The notes beneath the pieces were generated by a model. That model did not search any database and was not told the origin of the DNA. It saw only the letters and a program-made list of their open reading frames with translations. The position numbers and the translations under genes were made by a program. Below are positions 61,801-64,000 of a stretch of 64,000 nucleotides of DNA, in pieces. Each line of letters begins with the position of its first letter. Position 1 is the first letter of the stretch. Location: positions 2,108,001 to 2,172,000 of the forward strand of contig JADJXK010000002.1 in NCBI GenBank assembly GCA_016710325.1. The letters are read 5' to 3'. This DNA is from Candidatus Leptofilum proximum. GTDB taxonomy: Bacteria; Chloroflexota; Anaerolineae; Promineifilales; Promineifilaceae.

Positions 61801-64000
61801 CAGTTGAGCGGGGGTAGAACCTCCCAGGTGTAGGTCGCCGGGGTGGGATCCACGTTGTCACCGCCGTCACCGGCGCGCACCTGGAAGGTGTGTGTACCCA
61901 CGGTCAGATCAGAGAAAGCGGCCGGGTTAGTGCACTCAAGCCAGGCTGTTGGTTCGCTGGTATCCAGCCGACATTCATACTCCAGGAACTCGGTCGGGGT
62001 CTGGTTATCGATGCCGCTGAAGGTAAAGGTCGCTGACTTGACATAGCTGGGATTTGGCGGCGTTTCCAGGAAGAAAGTGTCGGGCGGTGTCAAATCCAAC
62101 ACAATTTGGAAGGTGTGAACGGCCGGTGTCGGATCAACATTACCGGCGCGGTCAATGGCCCGCACCTCAAAAGTAAACAGACCTTCTTCCTGAGCTGGCG
62201 TTTGCCACGGGCTGGGGCAGCCCAACCAGGCAAATTCAGGACCAGGCGGTTCGATGGGATCGGGTGGTTCCGGCGGCTCGGTCAGGTCGGTTTCGAGCAG
62301 GCGGCATTCAAACAGTAATTCTTCTGCGGCCGTTGTGTTGTCGCTGCCGGTGAAGGTAAAGATATTGGTGGCTTCGGTGTCCTGAACGGGTCCGGCCAGG
62401 AACTGGGTATCGGGTGGGATTGTGTCTGGCGGCGGGAAGGGACCTTCAAACTCAAAGGCGCCGCTGTCACACAGGTCGTTCTGCGGGCGAATGACCCCGC
62501 GGGCGTCGGTAGCTGGGCAGGGGCTGACGCCGCCGTCAACGGCCAGACTGCTCTCTTGAAGGGCCATCGTCAGCACCGGGCCGCCGTTGTCGGCGACAGC
62601 ATCGAGACCGGCGCTGCTGGCATAAACGCGGTCACGCGTGCCGCGGAAATGGCAGGAGTCGGCATCTTCCAGGTTGCCGCCATGTGAACCCAGGGCAAAG
62701 TTACAGTTTTCGCCGAGCAGGTTGCCGGCCACAATAGTGTTACGGAAGATCACCGACGTACTCGGCATGATGGGGAAGTTGAAGCTGGTGCCTTCATCGG
62801 CCACACCACTGCCGGCCGGGGCGCTGTTAAGTGAGATGGTGCTGTTGGAAACGGCAACGGCCGCATCCGCATCAATGTACAAACCACCGCCGCGCACCTG
62901 CGCAAAATTGCCCACAATGGTGACATTTTCGTAGGTGGCCACGGCATCCCCCAGGCCGTAGATACCGCCACCCAGGGCGGTGTCATCGTTGGCGCCGATG
63001 ATGGCGCGGTTGTCCCAGAAGGTGGTGCGCTCGACGCGAGTGGTGCCGTCGGCCTGGTTGGCAAAACCACCGCCATTTTCGGCCGTGTTGTCATACACCA
63101 TGCTGTCGATTAGCGTGAAATCGCCGCTGCCATTGCCCTGAATACCGCCGCCATCTTCGAAAGCTTCATTGCCAAAGATGGTCAGGCGGGTAAGGGTAGT
63201 GCGCATTCCGGCATTTTCAATGCCGCCACCACCAGCGTCGGTTTCATTATCGCGTACCACCGTGTCTATGATCTCCACGGTGCCGTGGTTCTCAATGAGA
63301 ATGCCGCCGCCTTCGCCATGGGCGTGGTTTTCGGCAAAGATGGCGTTGCTCACCGTGATAGGACCACTGCCGCCCAGGGCAGCACCACCGCCACCGCCTT
63401 CACCCTCGACAATTTCGCCGGGCACTTCCAGGCTGGGCAATGTTTCACCGGCCAAGTTGCCGATGAACTGTGTGCCGGTGATGGTGACCGCGCGTTCGAC
63501 GGCCGTATAAACTCCACCGCCTTCACCCGGCGTAATATTGCCGGAGAAACTGCCACCAGTCACGGTGAGACTGGATTTGGAGACAACCGCGATACCACCA
63601 CCGTAGGCAAACGCAGTATTGTCAGAAACGGTGCTGTCGGTGACGGTGATCACACCTTCGTGATCGCCAAAAAGGCCGCCACCGGCATCAAAGGCAATGT
63701 TATCGGTAACGGTGGTGTTGAGGAGGTCGGCGCGGCTGGGGATGCCGGTTTCACTGAGTTCACCGGCGTTAAAAACACCACCGCCTGTAGCCGCAGTGTT
63801 TGTGGTAATTGAACCGCCACTGATGGTGAGGGTACCAAATTGAACGTAGACACCGCCACCTTCACCACCGGTACTGTTGCCGCTGATGGTTGTGTTGATA
63901 AGTTCCAGCTTCGGCGCGCCCCCAGCACACGGTTCGGGACATTCGATTTCCAGCGGCTCGCCGCTGTAAATGCCACCGCCGAAGGTGGTAGCGAAGCTGT
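49860..64000 (-). CDS. Giant Ig-like/beta-helix surface protein, 5' partial
   Basis: More than 4,700 residues; the frame is open to the window edge, so the true start lies beyond 64000. From the N-terminal side: a Gly-rich parallel beta-helix (64000 to about 62450, GGGI-type coils); a few Ig-like units; a DNRLRE-type domain (about 61800-61290); three NosD-like beta-helices (about 61240-59990, 59045-57830, 57260-56120, each opening CGQ..T.S..V.N); more than twenty Ig-like repeats (STSATFTF..CSLDGA..C.SP..Y.GL..G.HTF.VRA.D); a ZU5-like stretch (about 51530-51190); and two further DNRLRE domains at the C-terminus separated by one Ig unit. Ends ITFAPGG. Probably secreted adhesin or matrix protein. 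Confidence 0.88.
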   Translation of the reverse strand, partial: SFATTFGGGIYSGEPLEIECPEPCAGGAPKLELINTTISGNSTGGEGGGVYVQFGTLTISGGSITTNTAATGGGVFNAGELSETGIPSRADLLNTTVTDNIAFDAGGGLFGDHEGVITVTDSTVSDNTAFAYGGGIAVVSKSSLTVTGGSFSGNITPGEGGGVYTAVERAVTITGTQFIGNLAGETLPSLEVPGEIVEGEGGGGGAALGGSGPITVSNAIFAENHAHGEGGGILIENHGTVEIIDTVVRDNETDAGGGGIENAGMRTTLTRLTIFGNEAFEDGGGIQGNGSGDFTLIDSMVYDNTAENGGGFANQADGTTRVERTTFWDNRAIIGANDDTALGGGIYGLGDAVATYENVTIVGNFAQVRGGGLYIDADAAVAVSNSTISLNSAPAGSGVADEGTSFNFPIMPSTSVIFRNTIVAGNLLGENCNFALGSHGGNLEDADSCHFRGTRDRVYASSAGLDAVADNGGPVLTMALQESSLAVDGGVSPCPATDARGVIRPQNDLCDSGAFEFEGPFPPPDTIPPDTQFLAGPVQDTEATNIFTFTGSDNTTAAEELLFECRLLETDLTEPPEPPDPIEPPGPEFAWLGCPSPWQTPAQEEGLFTFEVRAIDRAGNVDPTPAVHTFQIVLDLTPPDTFFLETPPNPSYVKSATFTFSGIDNQTPTEFLEYECRLDTSEPTAWLECTNPAAFSDLTVGTHTFQVRAGDGGDNVDPTPATYTWEVLPPLNCDDANITLTANADGTIDQVTPLDNLALLSELGVRSSELGTNARALFQFPISNDAPDCVLESATLRLYAGSSTAGRTLQAIPLVGPWAENTVTWNNQPGTTGTPAETTSGDGYREWDVTAHVADILTGDLDNYGWLIRDAVENDPEGADQAFLSRETAQDPPPITLPQLELRFEADTSPPPAPPPTGAPGTVICGQVLTESIVVQNDLLDCLGEGLVIGAPDIEVDLNGHTIRSGLPIEPGEEDGLLAGIRNAGHANVVIKNGTIQNFGYGVRLMAGAKFNVIEGMTFDYNIVAGVELFDADDGRNGNVIQNNTFTRNGENAIGLVSGSENSVVINNTFIGNGGAAVLIQDASGHRIESNEISGLSIDPLIGSDAGIYLESGSDNVLLNNTISDTGDAGITLSAGSNRNLVEGNTIFRTSDSGISVADSDQNEVINNVAHLTGGAGIAFSNAHDGVISGNDVRFNPGGIGLAGSDGNLVENNDVSHSLAAGISIEGGLENIIRNNIANDTNATGISVEAEAVDTFGNPIPGNIIEGNAANNNLGDGISVSAGGHTVTDNEAHNNAGYGISAGEFVIDGGGNTASGNAEPEQCVGVVCTPGTGGPGSTADTVAPDTTILTAPANGSSNLEAATFTFTGSDNVAPVTALHFECRLDAPPDPDPPEPPDPEPPEPGDPPDVENWHECGSPTIYPLLTTGEHTFEVRAIDPSDNVDLTPAVYTWTVVAAPPGPDSTPPNTTIFSGPDDPTTSTSATFTFAGSDNATSGPSLVYECRIDSTAPGDFAACTSPATYSGLSLGTHTFDVRAIDLQGNIDPTPASRTWTIEAPPPDFTPPNTTITAQPDVTTVSTSATFSFVSDEPGSTFACDLDGGGFASCSSPQAYTGLSAGTHTFTVQATDLAGNTDPTPAVFTWTITPAPVATAVSCGQTITTSIIVTNHLIDCLADGLVVGAPNITIDLDGYIVDGVGQGLTAGIRNNGFDNVTIRNGVVQEFESGVLLNPGTASNIVEGMTAQLNQLAGITLSNADDGANGNIVRNNTFAGNSDGIALINGTQFAQVLNNTVSGSSGYGLYLLNANSNHIEGNLFSATSDAGINLEGSDSNTLLNNTVIGAADAALYVQLSSNGNLIEGNTLDESEAGIVIDTSNETQVINNSAHGMSDPGITLENAHNNIVKGNDVRFNSSGIEMGEATGNLIEANNASDSSGTGIEVGDASLNNVIVLNQANNNSAGGIYVGAFAPAGSGNLIDRNTANNNTSGGIAVENVGHIIVGNTANHNEGWGIYSALATVNGLNIDGGGNTAVGNTGAGLDPITLQELQCFNIVCDGSAPPASDQSPPDTWIIEGPTDPTTDTSATFSFGGIDNASGVTFQCRIDSTDEGDFAACTSPTTYPGLSLGAHSFDVRSVDFLGNVDPTPATYFWIIDPLPPGVPPETTIDSAPDATTSNTSATFTFSANEPGVTFECSLDTAVFTPCTSPQTYTGLVAGSHQFEVRAIDSEALPDPTPAIFAWTITPATVPTNVSCGQVLTQSTLVTNDLFECPGNGLVVGANGITIDLNGHTIDGINQGVGILNNGFDSVAITNGFVQEFDYGVQLNPGTTLNTVTGLSLQLNEAAGIQLSDADNNTINGNELASNGVGIALIGGTQGAVVRDNTISTSSLQGVYIFTSSANRIENNEIDGSSESAVYLEGSSDNIILGNALSGNSGEGVEIILFSHNNRVEGNSITGNSGGILVSESNGSQLINNTVHSNSSGIVLEIANNNLVRVNDVSLNSSGIELQDVNDSLLEMNNVNGNSGSGIEVSGVSLRNEIVQNIASSNDGEGIAVGDPAPAGSGTLIEGNVTNSNGGGGIFAAGGHTITGNTANLNDGWGIYAESGSIDGGGNMATSNSEPEQCFGVTCTSGPPVGAPDTTIVDAPPDPSSSHTASFTFTGSDDTTALIDLSFECRIDTTNELAWVECENPQVYTNLAPGTHTFEVRALDASELADPTPAVHTWTYIPPPPGVPPDTFIDESLAPVSGTPLFEAFFRFYSDEPDTTFQCSLDGAPFTACGNEPEMIAANFYSILYEFEEFEVGEHTFQVRAIDLEGLVDPTPATYTWTILGVLVTVTDGPAYIPPEEPGEPASGGETEETTATFEFEANIADATFICSLDLLPFEPCTSPITYTGLVPGEHLLRILGEDPEGELPAMEPTEYEWTVVPPLDTTPPNTSITSGGPDVTGSMTFTFSGTDNVTSPEGLTFECSLDDPTTGAFSPCTNPWTLPNLEFPEPLTAGPHIFYVRAVDFEGNFDQTPASFAFNFTGDAIAPVVTILTGPTAETALTEAIFTFSSNDPFATLECSLDGETFAVCESPLEVQTEPGVHELQVRGVDLALNIGAAASYSWTIIGPPDTTITSGPPATTTDTTATFEFVADQAGSTFDCSLNSSTFMPCFSPLTLTGLGSAGYTLEIVATNTYGLVEEEAAVYTWEVTAGPDTTPPDTNILSGPVLVDAPPTATFTFSATELGSSFECQLDGLGYSSCESPVAYTELFGGPHTFEVRAIDLAGNVDPTPAVYTWSVLAAPATTILSGPEDGTTSTEATFEFVSSVPGADLFCALDVPPFVPCTSPVTYTGLSVGAHNFVVYSEANGLIDSEGDNWDWDIVAPTAVQTTLTDGPPVTTTGTDATFTFEANIIGSTFECSLDGAPLSACTSPASYTGLGLGEHTFAVVATGPLSEVDPTPATYTWTIVAPDTTPPDTTITAGPPALTDSSEATFTFTATEAFSSFECSLDSAPFESCVSPLVLTNLAVVPHMLEVRAVDLAGNVDPTPASYAWTVEADITPPETTITVGPSGSIANVDVIFEFTGTDSGTAVLDLDFECSLDGEPFGGCSSPEEIQDLTPGEHTFEVRAIDQAGNIDPTPDTRTWTVVDAVPPETSIDTGPADPSELTTATFTFSSDDATAVFECSLDGAAFTACTSPHAESGLALGLHTFAVRAVDLAGNTDLTPELYEWTVVDTTPPDTIITDAPEDPTEVTTAVFTFASIPTGLLDFECSLDGAAFTECETPYVVEALSLGTHELQVRAIDLSGNVDASPAVHTWTIQDTIAPQTIIDSGPDVETESTSATFEFSSSEGDVTFECSLDGAAYVSCPAVYEITGLTVGSHELAVVAVDGAGNVDPTPAEYFWIITEPVDTTPPDTTINSGPPATTESTSATFTFSSDDSLANFECALDSTTSFSSCESPALFTNLEPGDHELVVRAQDPAGNFDPTPASYTWTVLPPPDTFINSGPDAQTESTEATFTFSSDTVGGTFQCSLNESIFSACTSPVTYTGLAFGEYEFAVQAVSGAGTIDPSPATYAWEIGDITPPSITILSGPAAATTDTSATFTFESDDPTATFLCSLDGATPALCASPQTYTGLAFGEHTLEIQAVNPQLIVEPLLAEYLWTITENTPAGTNVVVEFPMPGAGAEPASVTFSQVDVEGTTTVDVLASPPTLPEGYLEVGSLFYDVDTTAVFSGNITVCLGYNPADFAAPGDLQLLHHDGTNWVDVTVSNDTVNGVICGGVTSLSPFSLAPPEPVEVVDCGDPVTLTVTADAWINQGSPSDNKGDDSILKVMSKSGGNNLRALLNFPMPEVLAGCVIDTATLRIYAGSSSSGRILQALRLTGSWSENSVTWNNQPATSGAAATTNSGSGYREWNVAAQVQAMYDTNGTYGFLIRDAVENQDNEQQFFSREKGENPPQLLLSFVAAGPDTTAPETAVDTWPSSTTTSTIATFTFSADDPNATFECSLDGSAFGACTSPTEYTNLSIGGHAFSVRATDLAGNVDETPAVYNWTVEEMPEVVDCGGPMTILASADAWISQSSPSDNKGDDSVLKVQGKSGNNMRTLVFFNLPVDIPAGCVVESATLRLYASSWKNNRTLRAYQLNGSWSENSVTWNNQPATTGSPVTTSSGSGWRQWNVAAMVQLMVDSGVNNGFLIRDASESGSGSEQQFHAREKDENTPELVITFAPGG

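Overview
The window looks like a chromosomal segment of a Chloroflexota bacterium (Anaerolineae/Ardenticatenia-like). This is an inference from the mix of an archaeal-type mevalonate gene set, secreted proteins with TP-rich tails ending in a PLV-type C-terminus, DUF3179/DUF3105/DoxX neighbours and a very large Ig-like/beta-helix surface protein. No rRNA is present to confirm it. One 8-bp palindrome, ACGGCCGT, occurs about 80 times by my eye count, where composition predicts about two.

Layout. 1-1500: AT-richer end of a mobile element (DUF2958, zinc-ribbon, unknown Cys-rich and excisionase-like genes) abutting the 3' end of a tRNA-Lys gene (minus strand, 1509-1581). 1778-11121: a promoter, lepB, then a long plus-strand bacterial microcompartment (BMC) locus. 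It holds an RpiB-like protein, DeoC, a YgiT zinc finger, BMC-T, BMC-H, BMC-P, a nucleotidyltransferase, an acylating aldehyde dehydrogenase, an unknown protein, a receiver-ParA/MinD fusion, a second BMC-T and a second BMC-P. All three candidate cargo enzymes start with an amphipathic helix of encapsulation-peptide type. 11129-18307 (minus): GT39-type membrane glycosyltransferase, GNAT, YdeI, DinB, a lipoprotein, a CHAT caspase-like protease and two small membrane proteins. 18477: a lone third BMC-P. 18843-25867: a degenerate metallopeptidase, a lipoprotein and a secreted ExeM/NucH-type nuclease. 26478-30778: HMG-CoA reductase, HMG-CoA synthase, thiolase and DUF35 protein. 30780-39066: a decaying region with recombinase, WYL-regulator, Kelch and TVP38 remnants, a 477-bp inverted-repeat element, an intact two-component pair, a glutaredoxin-thioredoxin reductase fusion and an IS701-type insertion sequence. 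39177-47540: Rieske-glutamate synthase-like protein, DUF3179 lipoprotein, zwf remnant, NAD(P)H-hydrate epimerase, DoxX, DUF3105 and a NarL-type two-component pair. 47834-64000 (minus): a subtilase and a giant surface protein that runs off the window.

How it may work together. DeoC would cleave deoxyribose-5-phosphate to acetaldehyde and glyceraldehyde-3-phosphate inside the shell, and the aldehyde dehydrogenase would convert acetaldehyde to acetyl-CoA. This matches the sugar-phosphate-utilising BMC class. The secreted nuclease nearby could supply deoxynucleotides. Acetyl-CoA also feeds the mevalonate genes downstream, but no direct link is shown. No phosphotransacylase or alcohol dehydrogenase for cofactor recycling is seen here.

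Most distinctive are: (1) a receiver-ParA protein with a substituted P-loop inside the BMC operon; (2) RpiB-like and thiolase proteins whose expected catalytic cysteines are replaced by Asp; (3) gene-junction hairpins built from iterated, mostly 7-base words in several dispersed families; (4) two copies of a twin-hairpin element with compensatory arm changes.
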